From assembly GCF_017114865.1 (NCBI RefSeq), contig NZ_JADEYH010000005.1:167670-231669 (forward strand): DNA of 64,000 nt, given 5' to 3'. A program made the position numbers and the translations under genes. Position 1 is the first letter of the stretch; each line of letters opens with the position of its first letter. Positions 17,429-29,781 of the stretch are shown here, piece after piece. Below the pieces are notes generated by a model. That model had not been told where the DNA came from, made no database searches, and was given only the letters and a program-made list of their open reading frames with translations. Source of the DNA: Streptomyces verrucosisporus (GTDB taxonomy: Bacteria > Actinomycetota > Actinomycetes > Streptomycetales > Streptomycetaceae).

Positions 17429-17647
17429 TCAGCCCGCCACCCAGGAGGCTATGACGTAGAGCATGGCTATCACCCAGCCCACGGCGAGCGTGCCCGCCAG
17501 GGTGAGCACCAGGGCGGGGCCGCGCCCGAGGTCCGGGGCCAGGGAAGGGGCCATTTCGGTGGTTCCGTGCACGTTCTCCATGATCCGCTCCATGCCTTTC
17601 AGGGTGCCGTCCGACCACGGCTCCCAAACATCCGTACGCGTACTCAT
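17429..17647 (-). CDS. Small single-pass membrane protein (72 aa)
   Basis: The N-terminal half is polar (MSTRTDVWEPWSDGTLKGME) and the C-terminal half is one hydrophobic helix (VLTLAGTLAVGWVIAMLYVIASW). The family is not recognised. It is transcribed divergently from the CoA-transferase, the two starts being 82 bases apart; this gap contains a GTTGCGGGTACTGACAACGC segment with an imperfect inverted repeat but no convincing promoter. No clear ribosome-binding site precedes the ATG, so the call depends on codon bias and the clear membrane helix. Confidence 0.5.
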   Translation of the reverse strand: MSTRTDVWEPWSDGTLKGMERIMENVHGTTEMAPSLAPDLGRGPALVLTLAGTLAVGWVIAMLYVIASWVAG

Positions 17648-17729
17648 CCGCGTTGGGGATCAAGCTAGTTGCGGGTACTGACAACGCGATCTCAGTGCGG
17701 GCGGACGGGAGTGCGGGCACAATGCGTGT

Positions 17730-19166
17730 ATGGATCAACGGTCTTGGGTCCGGCTGTGGGCCGCGCTCGGCGGCGACCCCGGTCTGTGCGAGCGTGTCCG
17801 CCTCGTCCCCCGCACCTCCCCCGACGGGTCCGGCGGTGTGCTGCCGGCCCGGCTGCCGGTGCGGGAGCTGGCGCGTTCGACCGTGGCGGTGTGCGCGCTG
17901 GCGGCGGCCGAGTTCGAAGCCCGCCGCACGGGGAGGGCCGTGCCCGGGGTCGGGGTGGACGACGGGGCGGTGGCCACCGCGTTCGTCAGCGAGCGGCATC
18001 TGCGGATCGACGGGCGCGCGCCGTCCACGTTCGCGCCGCTGTCGCGCTTCTGGCGCACCGACGGCGGTTGGCTGCGCACCCACGCCAACTACCCGCACCA
18101 CCGTGCCCGGTTGCTGTCCGCGCTCGGCGTTCCTGACACGGGCGGCGACGAGGCACTCGTCGCCGCCGTCGCCGGCGTGCTGGCGGAGCGCCGGGCGGAG
18201 GAGGTCGAGGAGGCGGTGTACGCGGCGGGCGGTCTGGCCGTGGCCGTGCGCACGCCCGGGCGGTGGTCGGCGCATCCGCAGGGCGCGGCCGTGGCCCGGC
18301 TCCCGCTGCTGGGATTGGAGCGGCTGGACGACGCGCCGGCGCTGCCGCCGCCCTCAGCCGGTTCGGGGCCGGGCTCGGGATCATGCGCCGGGCTGCGCGT
18401 GCTGGACCTCACCCGTGTCATCGCCGGTCCCGTGGCCACCCGCACTCTCGCCCTGCTGGGCGCCGACGTGCTGCGGATCGACTCGCCGCGTCTGCCCGAG
18501 AGCGCGGACGCGCACGCCGACACCGGGTTCGGCAAGCGGTCGGCCCTGCTGGACCTGGCGTCCCGCTCCGGCCGCGCCTCCTTCGAGGAGTTGCTGGGGA
18601 AGGCCCATGTGGTCGTCACCGGCTACCGTCCCGGCGCGCTGGACCGCTTCGGGCTGTCGGCCGGGGAGCTGGCCGGGCGGCGGCCGGGTGTGGCGGTGGC
18701 CGAGTTGAGCGCCTGGGGCGGTCCCGGTGTCGGGCCGTGGGGTGGCAGGCGGGGTTTCGACAGCCTGGTGCAGGCGGCGAGCGGCATCGCCGTGACCGAG
18801 GGCGGGCCGGACGGCGACCCCGGTGTGCTGCCCGCACAGGCCCTGGACCACGGCACGGGCTATCTGCTGGCCGCCGCCGTGCTGCGTTCGCTCACCGACC
18901 AGCGCGACGGCGGGGGTTCGCGGCACGTGCGGCTCGCGCTGGCGCGGACGGCGCACTGGCTGCAGCACGAGCTGGAAGGGGCGAAGGGGCCGGGGGAACC
19001 GGAGGAGGTGCGGGAGCCGTACGACCCGGCCGACTGGCTCGACGAGACGGGCGGCCCGCTGGGCCGGCTGCGCCACGCCGTCTCCCCCGTGGCCTACGAC
19101 GGCGGGCCGGAGGGCTGGTCCCGGCCGCCGGGGCGGCCGGGCGGGGACGAGCCCGTGTGGGGGTGA
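17730..19166 (+). CDS. CaiB/BaiF-type CoA transferase family protein
   Basis: The 478-residue protein has an N-terminal region of about 220 residues resembling the second half of class III CoA transferases, then a canonical N-domain: CAGLRVLDLTRVIAGPVATR, GADVLRIDSPRLPE, GKRSALLDLASR and VVTGYRPGALDRFGL. It is thus a permuted or two-part variant seen in actinomycetes; family members move CoA between carboxylic acids. No partner gene for a pathway is adjacent. CACAAT about six bases before the ATG could be a -10 box of a nearly leaderless transcript, which would explain the missing ribosome-binding site; this is inference. Confidence 0.8.
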   Translation: MDQRSWVRLWAALGGDPGLCERVRLVPRTSPDGSGGVLPARLPVRELARSTVAVCALAAAEFEARRTGRAVPGVGVDDGAVATAFVSERHLRIDGRAPSTFAPLSRFWRTDGGWLRTHANYPHHRARLLSALGVPDTGGDEALVAAVAGVLAERRAEEVEEAVYAAGGLAVAVRTPGRWSAHPQGAAVARLPLLGLERLDDAPALPPPSAGSGPGSGSCAGLRVLDLTRVIAGPVATRTLALLGADVLRIDSPRLPESADAHADTGFGKRSALLDLASRSGRASFEELLGKAHVVVTGYRPGALDRFGLSAGELAGRRPGVAVAELSAWGGPGVGPWGGRRGFDSLVQAASGIAVTEGGPDGDPGVLPAQALDHGTGYLLAAAVLRSLTDQRDGGGSRHVRLALARTAHWLQHELEGAKGPGEPEEVREPYDPADWLDETGGPLGRLRHAVSPVAYDGGPEGWSRPPGRPGGDEPVWG

Positions 19167-19178
19167 GGAGACCGCGGG

Positions 19179-19850
19179 TCAGTCGTCCCGGTCGTCGCGC
19201 CTGCGGTCGTGGCCGTGCCCGTGGCCGCCCTCCAGGCGCTTGCGCTCCCGACGCTCCGCGCGCCTGCGCTCGACCCCGACGCCGCCCCAGAAGGCGAAGC
19301 CGCTGACCGCCACGCGCGGTGCGCCCGGCTCGCCCCGGCCCGCGGCGCTGTGGTCGAAGCCGCCCATGACGCCGATGCCGCGTACGTCGACCTCGGCCTC
19401 GTCCGGGACGATCACGTTGACGCCGCCCATGATCGCGAAGCAGCGGATCTCCACCTCGCGGTCCTCGAAGTACGCCTCGCGCAGGTCGATCTCCCCGCCG
19501 CCCCAGAAGGCGAAGCAGGTGAAGCGGCGGGGCGCGGTCCACGGCCCCTTGCGCACGAAGCCGCCCATGACCGCCACCGCGCCGCGGGAGGTGGCGCTGC
19601 CGCCGAAGCGTTCGGCCCAGCCGCGGCCGGCCCGGGCGGGCTCGGCCGGAGTGGCCGCTGTGGTGGCCTGGGGCAGGTCCCTGACCAGGGGGGCCAGCTC
19701 GCCCTGGGTGCGCGCGGCGTAGACGGAGTCCAGCCGCTCCTGGAACTCCTCCATGTTCAGGCGCCCCTCGGCCACCGCCTCGCGCAGCACCTCGGCCACG
19801 CGTTCCCGGTCGGCGTCGGAGGCCCTCATCTCGGGCAGATCGTCGGTCAT
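19179..19850 (-). CDS. DUF1707 domain protein with LiaF-like C-terminal domain
   Basis: The 223-residue protein begins with DUF1707 (about 8-60): MRASDADRERVAEVLREAV, RLNMEEFQERLDSVYAARTQGEL. A flexible Ala/Pro linker follows, then a beta-helical LiaF/cell-wall-active-antibiotic-response type domain with repeated small-hydrophobic strands (FAFWGGGEIDLREA, FAIMGGVNVIVPDEAEVDVRGIGVMGGF). The C-terminus is rich in Arg, His and Asp. It lacks membrane helices here, unlike many relatives. In Firmicutes LiaF acts in envelope stress sensing; in Streptomyces the role is unknown. It converges on the CoA-transferase, 12 bases apart, with no terminator between. Confidence 0.85.
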   Translation of the reverse strand: MTDDLPEMRASDADRERVAEVLREAVAEGRLNMEEFQERLDSVYAARTQGELAPLVRDLPQATTAATPAEPARAGRGWAERFGGSATSRGAVAVMGGFVRKGPWTAPRRFTCFAFWGGGEIDLREAYFEDREVEIRCFAIMGGVNVIVPDEAEVDVRGIGVMGGFDHSAAGRGEPGAPRVAVSGFAFWGGVGVERRRAERRERKRLEGGHGHGHDRRRDDRDD

Positions 19851-19906
19851 GGCGGCAGGCTACCGGCCGGGCCCGGTCAGGTCGGGCCCGGCCGGTCCTC
19901 AGGCGG

Positions 19907-21385
19907 TCAGGCCAGGTCGATGCCGGGGTAGAGCGGGTGCCCGGCCAGCAGGTCGGCGGCGCGTCCGGCGACGGCCTCGGCGACCTTGGGCTCCAGCAGG
20001 TACCGGGCCCTGGAGGGGGCTCCGGCCGCGGTGGTGCCGGGCTCGGCGGCGGTGAGGGTGGTGTGGACCAGGTCGGCGACCTCGTCCATCTCGGCCGTTC
20101 CCAGGCCTCGCGTGGTCAGGGCCGGGGTGCCGATGCGGATGCCGGAGGTGTACCAGGCGCCGTTGGGGTCGCGCGGCACGGCGTTGCGGTTGGTGACGAT
20201 GCCGGCGTCCAGCAGCGCGTCCTCGGCCTGGCGGCCGGTGAGGCCGTAGCCGGTGACGTCCACCAGGGCCAGGTGGTTGTCGGTGCCGCCGGTGACCAGT
20301 CGTGCGCCCCGGCGCATCAGACCCTCGGCGAGGGCGGAGGCGTTGTCCACCACCTGCCGGGCGTAGGCGCGGAAGGACGGCTGCCGGGCCTCGGCCAGCG
20401 CCACGGCCTTGGCCGCCATGACGTGGGGCAGCGGGCCGCCCAGCACCATGGGGCAGCCGCGGTCCACGTGCTCGGCCAGCGCCTCGCGGCACAGCACCAT
20501 GCCACCGCGCGGGCCGCGCAGGGACTTGTGGGTGGTGGTGGTGACGATGTCGGCGTGCGGTACGGGGTCGAAGTCGCCGGTGAAGACCTTGCCGGCGACC
20601 AGTCCGGCGAAGTGGGCCATGTCGACCACCAGCGTGGCGCCGACCTCGTCGGCGATCTCCCGCATGATCCGGAAGTTCACCTTCCGCGGGTAGGCGGAGT
20701 AGCCGGCGATCAGGATGAGGGGCCGGAACTCGCGGGCGGCGGCGCGCACCGCGTCGTAGTCCAGCAGGCCGGTGGCCGGGTCGGTGCCGTAGCTGCGCTG
20801 GGCGAACATCTTGCCGGAGATGTTGGGCCGGAAGCCGTGGGTGAGGTGGCCGCCGGCGTCCAGGGACATGCCCAGCATCCGCTGGTCGCCCAGCGCGCGC
20901 CGCAGCTCCTCCCAGTCCTGCTCGGTCAGGTCGTTGACGTGCCGGGCCCCGGCGCGCTCCAGGGCGGGGCTCTCCACGCGCTGGGCCAGGACGGACCAGA
21001 AGGCGACGAGGTTGGCGTCGATGCCCGAGTGCGGCTGGACGTAGGCGTGGTCGGCGCCGAACAGTTCGCGGGCGTGCTCGGCGGCCAGCGTCTCGACGGT
21101 GTCGACGTTGCGGCATCCGGCGTAGAAGCGGCGGCCGGCGGTGCCCTCGGCGTACTTGTCGCTGAGCCAGTTGCCCATGGCCAGCAGCACGGCCGGGGAG
21201 GCGTAGTTCTCGCTGGCGATCAGCTTGAGGGAGGCGCGCTGGTCGGTGATCTCGGCGCCGATGGCGTCGGCGACGCGCGGCTCGACGGCGCGGATCACGT
21301 CCAGGGCGCTGTTGAAGGCGGTCGACGCGGTGGCGGCGGTGCTCGCCGCGTCCCGGGGGGTGCGCGGGTCGGGTGCGGTGGCCAT
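19907..21385 (-). CDS. glyA: Serine hydroxymethyltransferase
   Basis: The 492-residue PLP enzyme interconverts serine and glycine, charging tetrahydrofolate with a one-carbon unit. Seen: [14 protein letters not shown], the [12 protein letters not shown] motif, [20 protein letters not shown] with the PLP-binding lysine, and [16 protein letters not shown]. It is longer than the usual 420 residues because of an insertion after the SVLAQRV segment (about 130-185, with [16 protein letters not shown]), as in the actinobacterial long form. Start ATG 21385 follows AAGGAGGGCCC. A ZTP riboswitch lies just upstream, linking its expression to folate or one-carbon shortage. Confidence 0.95.
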   Translation of the reverse strand: MATAPDPRTPRDAASTAATASTAFNSALDVIRAVEPRVADAIGAEITDQRASLKLIASENYASPAVLLAMGNWLSDKYAEGTAGRRFYAGCRNVDTVETLAAEHARELFGADHAYVQPHSGIDANLVAFWSVLAQRVESPALERAGARHVNDLTEQDWEELRRALGDQRMLGMSLDAGGHLTHGFRPNISGKMFAQRSYGTDPATGLLDYDAVRAAAREFRPLILIAGYSAYPRKVNFRIMREIADEVGATLVVDMAHFAGLVAGKVFTGDFDPVPHADIVTTTTHKSLRGPRGGMVLCREALAEHVDRGCPMVLGGPLPHVMAAKAVALAEARQPSFRAYARQVVDNASALAEGLMRRGARLVTGGTDNHLALVDVTGYGLTGRQAEDALLDAGIVTNRNAVPRDPNGAWYTSGIRIGTPALTTRGLGTAEMDEVADLVHTTLTAAEPGTTAAGAPSRARYLLEPKVAEAVAGRAADLLAGHPLYPGIDLA

Positions 21386-21420
21386 GGGCCCTCCTTGACG
21401 TCCTCGAAGACGGTGCGGGT

Positions 21421-21520
21421 GGCCCAGGCGCGCGGCTCTTCGGCGCGGCGGGCTCGTAACGCCCGGTGCGCGGGCCGCTCCCCGATGGTCGATCCCATCC
21501 CTACGCGCCAGTCACGGCCC
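21421..21520 (-). ncRNA. ZTP (pfl) riboswitch upstream of glyA
   Basis: On the minus strand the leader contains GGGCCGTGACTGGCG (21520-21506), the P2 hairpin GATGG/CCATC, then GGGGAGCGGCCC pairing back to GGGCCG to form P1. The conserved GCCTGGGC (21429-21422) follows at the distal P3 domain. These are the hallmark elements of the ZTP-sensing pfl RNA. It ends about 36 bases before the glyA ATG, whose AAGGAGGGCCC could be masked when ligand is absent. Known: ZTP/ZMP signals low 10-formyl-THF and turns on one-carbon genes such as glyA. The switching mechanism here is inferred. Confidence 0.88.
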
Positions 21521-21606
21521 GCCGGGAGCCTAGCACTCGCGGACGGGCTCGCCCTGGGGCACGGTGGAGACGAGAACCGATCGCCCCACCCTTCGCAGGA
21601 GGCACC

Positions 21607-21822
21607 ATGTCCAGCCACACCTACCGGGTGACCGAGATCGTCGGCACCTCGCACGAGGGCGTCGACCAGGCGATCCGCAACGGGATCGCCCGCGCCTCGG
21701 AGAGGCTGCGGCACCTGGACTGGTTCGAGGTGACGCAGGTGCGCGGCAACATCTCCGACGGCCGGGTCGAGCACTATCAGGTGGGGCTGAAGGTCGGGTT
21801 CCGCCTGGAGGGTGAGGCGTAG
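21607..21822 (+). CDS. Dodecin family protein
   Basis: The 71-residue protein is a dodecin, a small dodecameric flavin-binding or CoA-binding storage protein. Seen: MSSHTYRVTEIVGTSHEGVD, AIRNGIARASERLRHLDWFE, VTQVRGNISDGRVEHYQVGL and KVGFRLEG, covering the whole family fold including the tryptophan that stacks on the flavin. Start ATG 21607 is preceded by AGGAGG with a 5-base gap. It is monocistronic, running away from glyA. A role in buffering free FMN or riboflavin is known for the family and is inferred here. Confidence 0.93.
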   Translation: MSSHTYRVTEIVGTSHEGVDQAIRNGIARASERLRHLDWFEVTQVRGNISDGRVEHYQVGLKVGFRLEGEA

Positions 21823-21993
21823 GCGGGGAGCGGGCCGCCGCGGTACGCGCCCGCCGGAGTGCCCCTCCCGCCCGGTTCACCCGTCCTGCCGGGGTGGGAG
21901 GGATAGGAACGCCGTCGTGTGGCACTCGGACGCCCGGAAGGATGTCCTTTTATCACCTTCTGGGTGATCCGGCCGTTCCTGGAGGAACGCAGT

Positions 21994-22383
21994 ATGCCCA
22001 CGGCAGCCACCAACAGCCAGGTCACGATCACCGACGCCCCGGCCCACGGCCGGTTCGAGGCCAGGATCGGCGCGACCCTCGTCGGCTTCGCCGACTACGT
22101 ACGCGACGAGGGCCTGGTGACCTATCCGCGGGTGGTGGTGTCCCGGCCCTTCCGCGGCCGGGGCATCGGCGACCGGCTGGTGCGCACCGCGCTGGACGAC
22201 GCGCGGCGGCGCGGCCTGCGGGTCCGGCCGGCCTGCTCCTTCGTCGAGCAGTGGATCGTCATGCACCCCGATTACCGGGACCTCGTCGTGCGGGAGGCCG
22301 GGGAGGGCGGCCCCGGTTCCGGTTCCGGCGGTGCGGGACCGGTCGGCGGACAGCCCCACCAGGCGCGTCGCGCCGGTCCGTGA
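21994..22383 (+). CDS. GNAT family N-acetyltransferase (YjdJ-like)
   Basis: The 129-residue protein is a short acetyltransferase of the Gly-Asp-rich YjdJ type. Seen: FEARIGATLVGFADYVRDEG, the acetyl-CoA pyrophosphate loop VVSRPFRGRGIGDRLV, and the C-terminal VRPACSFVEQWIVMHPDYRDLV. About 25 Gly- and Pro-rich residues trail the domain. The start ATG 21994 follows TGGAGGAACGCAGT; an upstream in-frame stretch of 25 residues lacks support. Members of this subfamily often act on amino groups of small molecules or proteins, but the substrate is unknown. It stands alone, 171 bases after dodecin. Confidence 0.85.
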   Translation: MPTAATNSQVTITDAPAHGRFEARIGATLVGFADYVRDEGLVTYPRVVVSRPFRGRGIGDRLVRTALDDARRRGLRVRPACSFVEQWIVMHPDYRDLVVREAGEGGPGSGSGGAGPVGGQPHQARRAGP

Positions 22384-22405
22384 CCCGCGTCCGGGGCCCG
22401 TGCCC

Positions 22406-22669
22406 CTACCGCCTGCCGGCCTTCCTCTTCTGCAGCGCCAGCCGCCGCTTGCGCAGTTCGGCCTGGCGCCGCCGGCTCTCGCCGCGCGCCCTGGCCCGCT
22501 CCCGCGCCTCGGGGTCCCGGCGAGGCCTGGCGGGGCGCGTCTTCAGCAGTCCCCAGAACAAAAGCGCCATGAGGAGCAGCGCGAACACCCCGAAGGCGCC
22601 GGCCGCCACCGGGGAGAGGTCCTGGAAGTCGATCTCCCAGTACCTGATGTAGTCCCTGCTGTGGTACAC
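22406..22669 (-). CDS. Small membrane protein with basic tail (about 87 aa)
   Basis: A membrane helix (SPVAAGAFGVFALLLMALLFWGLL) follows a short N-terminal segment YIRYWEIDFQDL. A long Arg/Lys-rich coiled C-terminal tail (RARGESRRRQAELRKRRLAL) should lie in the cytoplasm. The family is not recognised. The GTG start at 22669 follows GGAGGG; a GTG at 22717 in the same frame is an alternative that adds only Gly-rich residues. It faces the GNAT gene tail to tail with 22 bases between. Confidence 0.55.
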   Translation of the reverse strand: MYHSRDYIRYWEIDFQDLSPVAAGAFGVFALLLMALLFWGLLKTRPARPRRDPEARERARARGESRRRQAELRKRRLALQKRKAGRR

Positions 22670-22726
22670 GGCCCCTCCGCCCCCTCTACCCGCGCCGGAC
22701 GCCCACACCCTACGCACCCCACCCCG

Positions 22727-22756
22727 CCCGGACCGCCCCGAAGGGGACGGTCCGGG
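22727..22756 (-). terminator. Terminator of the GH16 glucanase gene
   Basis: Arms CCCGGACCG (22727-22735) and CGGTCCGGG (22748-22756) with an inner CCCC/GGGG extension form a hairpin 19 bases after the glucanase stop. Confidence 0.65.
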
Positions 22757-22774
22757 GCGAGGACGGGGGCTGGG

Positions 22775-24127
<1,353 letters not shown>

Positions 24128-24309
24128 CACATCCGTCTGTCGTCCGGAGGTTCCGGCGGTGGGGGGCGCGGTGCGGACGGGAAGGTGCGGGCAGCGCTCG
24201 GCGCGCCGACCGCCCGCGTTCCAGGCTTGGTTCGGGCAGTGAGTCAACTCCTGGGGAAACCCGGCCGTCAAGGGCTTGGACGAGACCAATCAGCTTCAAG
24301 AGGTGAACA

Positions 24310-24336
24310 AGAGAGCGCTCTTGAGAGCGTTCTCAA
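24310..24336. promoter_or_regulatory. LacI-family operator pair upstream of GH16 gene
   Basis: Two overlapping imperfect palindromes, AGAGAGCGCTCTTG (24310-24323) and TTGAGAGCGTTCTCAA (24321-24336), match the GAGCGCTC core of CebR/CelR-type sites. They lie about 190 bases before the GH16 start. The intervening 24128-24309 holds no recognised gene. Between 24345 and 24630 the sequence is Pro/Thr/Gly-coding-like in one frame but has no start or signal and is left unannotated. Confidence 0.7.
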
Positions 24337-24635
24337 ACAGTGACACTCAATTTTGGCGTGAAGTCTTGACCACCCTTGCCCACTGCCGTTTGACTCCGTG
24401 CCCATGCCCGGCGGCGGCCCCGGAACCGGCGCCGGCGAACCGAGCCCCACCAAGCCGAGTCCCACCAGGCCGACCGGCGGCGACCCCGGACGAACCGCCG
24501 CACGGCCTCCCGGACGACGGCCGGGTCGCCCTGTCCACCGAACCGGTGGACCGCGCTTCGGCACCCGGTCCGGCCCCCGCCGCCCAGAAGCCCCTCACCC
24601 CCGCACCCCCGTCCAGCACCGCCCCGGAACATCGA

Positions 24636-24649
24636 TGAGAGCGCTCTCA
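24636..24649. promoter_or_regulatory. Perfect LacI-family operator (TGAGAGCGCTCTCA), copy 1
   Basis: A perfect 14-bp palindrome 113 bases upstream of the transporter operon start. It differs by one symmetric base from the CebR consensus TGGGAGCGCTCCCA. Confidence 0.85.
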
Positions 24650-24670
24650 GAAACGGAGGCGCAGCCATTC

Positions 24671-24684
24671 TGAGAGCGCTCTCA
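24671..24684. promoter_or_regulatory. Perfect LacI-family operator (TGAGAGCGCTCTCA), copy 2
   Basis: Identical to copy 1 and 35 bases from it, a spacing of a little over three helical turns that would favour cooperative binding. It ends 64 bases before the substrate-binding protein ATG. Confidence 0.85.
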
Positions 24685-24748
24685 GAACTGCGAGCGACAA
24701 CTCCCTCACCCGTCGCTACCGAACAGGAAAGGCCCAGGAGGAGACACT

Positions 24749-26431
24749 ATGAGAACCACAGGCACGGCCCGGACCAGAACCGCCGTCGCGGTGGCCCTTG
24801 CCGCCACCGCCCTGCTCGCCGGCTGCACCGCGGGCGCCCCCGGCGCGGGCGGCGGGCCGGCCGAGGGCGACAAGGGCGTGCTCACCGTCGGCATGCCCAA
24901 CGGCCCGCAGACGGACAACAGCAACCCGTTCCTGGGCACCTCCGCGGGCACCTCCCTGGGCTACCGCCACATGATCTACGAGCCGCTGGTGATGGTGAAC
25001 GGCGTCCGCCCCGCCGAGGAGGGCAAGCCCTGGCTGGCCAGCGAGTGGAAGTGGGCGGACAACTACAGGAAGCTCACCCTGACCGTGCAGGACGGGCCCA
25101 CATGGTCCGACGGGAAGGAGTTCAGCGCCGGCGACGTGGAGTTCACCTTCCGGCTGCTGAAGGAGAACGAGGCGCTCAACACCAACGCCATCCCCTACGA
25201 CGGCATCAGCCGCGATGGCGACACCGTCGAACTGACCTTCCCCGAGTCGCAGTTCGTCAACCAGAGCAAGATCCTGACCACCTTCGTCGTGCCCGAGCAC
25301 ATCTGGTCGGAGGTGAAGAACCCCGAGACCTGGCCCAACAAGAAGCCCGTGGGCACCGGCCCGTACACGCTCAAGTCCTTCACGCCGCAGACCATCACCC
25401 TCACCGCGCGCGACACCTACTGGCAGGAGGAGCCGAAGGTCGAGGAGCTGCGCTACACCTCCTACAACGACAACAACGCGCAGACCACGGCCCTGGCCAA
25501 CGGCACCTGCGAGTGGTCCTTCGTCTTCACCCCGGACTACGAGAAGATCTACGTCGCCAAGGACCCCGAGCACCACAAGCTCTGGTTCCCCTCCGGACTG
25601 GGCGTCCACGGCCTGTGGTTCAACACCGCGAAGAAGCCCTTCGACGACCCGGCGCTGCGCCGCGCGATCAACCACGTCGTCGACCGCGAGGCCATCCACG
25701 TCCGGGCGCAGGCCACCCTCTACCCGGAGATCGAGAGCGTGACGGGCATCCCGCTGCCCGCAGGCGAGCCCTTCATCGCGCCCGAGTACAGGGGCGAGAA
25801 GCAGAAGGTGGACGTCGAGGCCGCCAAGAGGGAGCTGAAGGAGGCCGGTTACACCCTGGACGGAGGCGTCCTGAAGGACCCGGCGGGCAAGCCGGTGACG
25901 ATGACGCTCACCGACCCGGCCGGCTGGTCGGACTACCTCACCGGTCTGTCGATCATCAAGGACAACGTCAAGAAGATCGGCATCGAGGCCAAGGTGAGGA
26001 CCCAGACCGTCGACGCCTGGACCACCGCGATGAACGAGGGCGACTTCGACGCCAGCCTGCACTGGACCAACAGCGGCGCCACCCCGTACGACATGTACCA
26101 GCACGTGATGGACGGCGGGCTGTACCAGCCGCTGGGCAAGGCCTCCCCCGGCGGCAACTTCGGCCGCTTCCGCGACGAGGCGGCCACCGAGGCGCTCAAG
26201 GAGTACGCCGGCGCGAGCGACGAGGGCACCCGCACCGAGGCGCTGAACGAACTCCAGCGGATCATGGTCGAGGAAGTGCCGCTCATCGCGACCGCCGCCG
26301 CTCCCATCGGCGCCGAGTACAGCACCCGCAACTGGGTCGGCTGGCCCTCGGAGTCCGACCCGTACGCGCCGCCGCAGCCCACCCAGCCCAACTCCCTGGA
26401 CGTCGTCCTGCATCTGCGCCCCGCCTCCTGA
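24749..26431 (+). CDS. ABC transporter substrate-binding lipoprotein, family 5 (beta-oligoglucoside type)
   Basis: The 560-residue protein has a signal peptide with lipobox LLAGC (Cys26) and the SBP_bac_5 fold used for peptides, nickel and some oligosaccharides. Seen: [20 protein letters not shown], the [19 protein letters not shown] segment, [17 protein letters not shown], and [14 protein letters not shown]. The ATG follows CCAGGAGGAGACACT. Its place with a GH1 beta-glucosidase and glucanase, under the same operators, argues that it binds cello- or laminari-oligosaccharides rather than peptides. That is inference; known examples of this family binding beta-glucan oligosaccharides exist in Thermotoga. 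Confidence 0.88.
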   Translation: MRTTGTARTRTAVAVALAATALLAGCTAGAPGAGGGPAEGDKGVLTVGMPNGPQTDNSNPFLGTSAGTSLGYRHMIYEPLVMVNGVRPAEEGKPWLASEWKWADNYRKLTLTVQDGPTWSDGKEFSAGDVEFTFRLLKENEALNTNAIPYDGISRDGDTVELTFPESQFVNQSKILTTFVVPEHIWSEVKNPETWPNKKPVGTGPYTLKSFTPQTITLTARDTYWQEEPKVEELRYTSYNDNNAQTTALANGTCEWSFVFTPDYEKIYVAKDPEHHKLWFPSGLGVHGLWFNTAKKPFDDPALRRAINHVVDREAIHVRAQATLYPEIESVTGIPLPAGEPFIAPEYRGEKQKVDVEAAKRELKEAGYTLDGGVLKDPAGKPVTMTLTDPAGWSDYLTGLSIIKDNVKKIGIEAKVRTQTVDAWTTAMNEGDFDASLHWTNSGATPYDMYQHVMDGGLYQPLGKASPGGNFGRFRDEAATEALKEYAGASDEGTRTEALNELQRIMVEEVPLIATAAAPIGAEYSTRNWVGWPSESDPYAPPQPTQPNSLDVVLHLRPAS

Positions 26432-26461
26432 CGGCGCGCGGGCTCCGGAAGCCGGGCGACC

Positions 26462-26510
26462 CCCGCCCCGCCGCACACCGCATCCCGTCCCCGCACCGCG
26501 GCGGGGCGGG
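26462..26510 (+). terminator. Attenuator-like hairpin between binding protein and transporter genes
   Basis: Arms of 13 bp (26462-26474 and 26498-26510) enclose a 23-base loop, 30 bases after the stop of the binding-protein gene. Such a hairpin could keep the binding protein more abundant than the downstream ATPase and permeases. Confidence 0.5.
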
Positions 26511-26593
26511 CCCCGTCCGGCGGCCTCCGGCATCCCCGCGCACACGTCACAGGCGGCACGACAGCCACGACCACAGGGACGACAGGAAGAGCC

Positions 26594-27762
<1,169 letters not shown>

Positions 27763-27766
<4 letters not shown>

Positions 27767-28743
27767 AGTTCGTCCTCCAGCGCCTGGCCTTCTACCTGCT
27801 GACCGCCTGGGCGGCCATCACCATCAACTTCCTCATCCCCCGGCTGATGCCCGGCGATCCGGTGCAGTCGCTGCTCGCCCGCTACCAGGGCCAGCTCTCC
27901 AGCAAGTCCATCGCCTCCCTGAAGGCCCTCTTCGGGCTCGACCGGGACCGCTCGCTGTGGCAGCAGTACACCGACTACTGGGCCGGTCTGGCCCGCGGGG
28001 ACCTGGGGACGTCGTTCACCTACTTCCCCACCCCCGTCTCGGAGGTCGTCTCCCAGAGCCTGCCGTGGACGCTGGCCCTGGTGGGCACCACGACCCTGAT
28101 CAGCTTCCTGCTCGGCACCGGCATCGGCGTCTTCGCCGGCTGGAGGCGCGGCTCCTGGCTGGACGGGCTGCTGCCGGTGACCACCTTCATCTCGGCCATC
28201 CCGTACTTCTGGCTGGGGCTGATCGCCATCGCGGTGTTCGCCGTGCAGTGGCCGCTCTTCCCCGCCTCCGGCGGCTACGACGCCTCCCTGGTGCCCTCCC
28301 TGAACGGGGCGTTCGTCTCCAGCGCGCTGTACCACGCGGTGCTGCCGGGGGTGACGGTCGTGCTCAGCGCGATGGCCGGCTGGGTGCTGGGGATGCGGAA
28401 CATGATGGTGACCGTCTCCTCCGAGGACTACGTGATGGTCGCCCAGGCCAAGGGGCTGCCCGAGCGCCGGGTGATGTTCTCCTACGCCGCCCGCAACGCG
28501 ATCCTGCCCAACGTCTCCGGCTTCGCGCTCTCGCTGGGCTTCATCGTCGGCGGCACGCTGCTGGTGGAGATGGTCTTCTCCTATCCCGGCATCGGCTACG
28601 TCCTCTTCCAGGGCGTCGGAGCCAAGGACTACCCGCTGATGCAGGGCGTCTTCCTGATCATCACCCTCGCCGTGCTGGCCGCCAACCTCCTGGCCGACCT
28701 GCTCTACATGATCCTCGACCCGCGCACCCGGAAGGAGGGCTGA
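27763..28743 (+). CDS. ABC transporter permease (OppB/DppB-like)
   Basis: The 326-residue membrane protein has six helices and the BPD_transp_1 pattern. Seen: [21 protein letters not shown] near the N-terminus, [18 protein letters not shown], and the EAA loop [23 protein letters not shown]. It forms half of the import channel. The GTG start at 27763 overlaps the stop of the ATPase gene (GTGA). In this family the first permease carries a large extracellular loop, seen here at about residues 25-95. Confidence 0.92.
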
Positions 28744-28746
28744 CCC

Positions 28747-29777
<1,031 letters not shown>

Positions 29778-29781
<4 letters not shown>

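Noticed and set aside
24380..24660. Pro/Thr/Gly-rich plus-strand frame between the GH16 gene and the transporter operon
   Set aside because: It has no start with ribosome-binding site, no signal or domain, and it overlaps the operator region; it may be a relic of a linker but cannot be supported.
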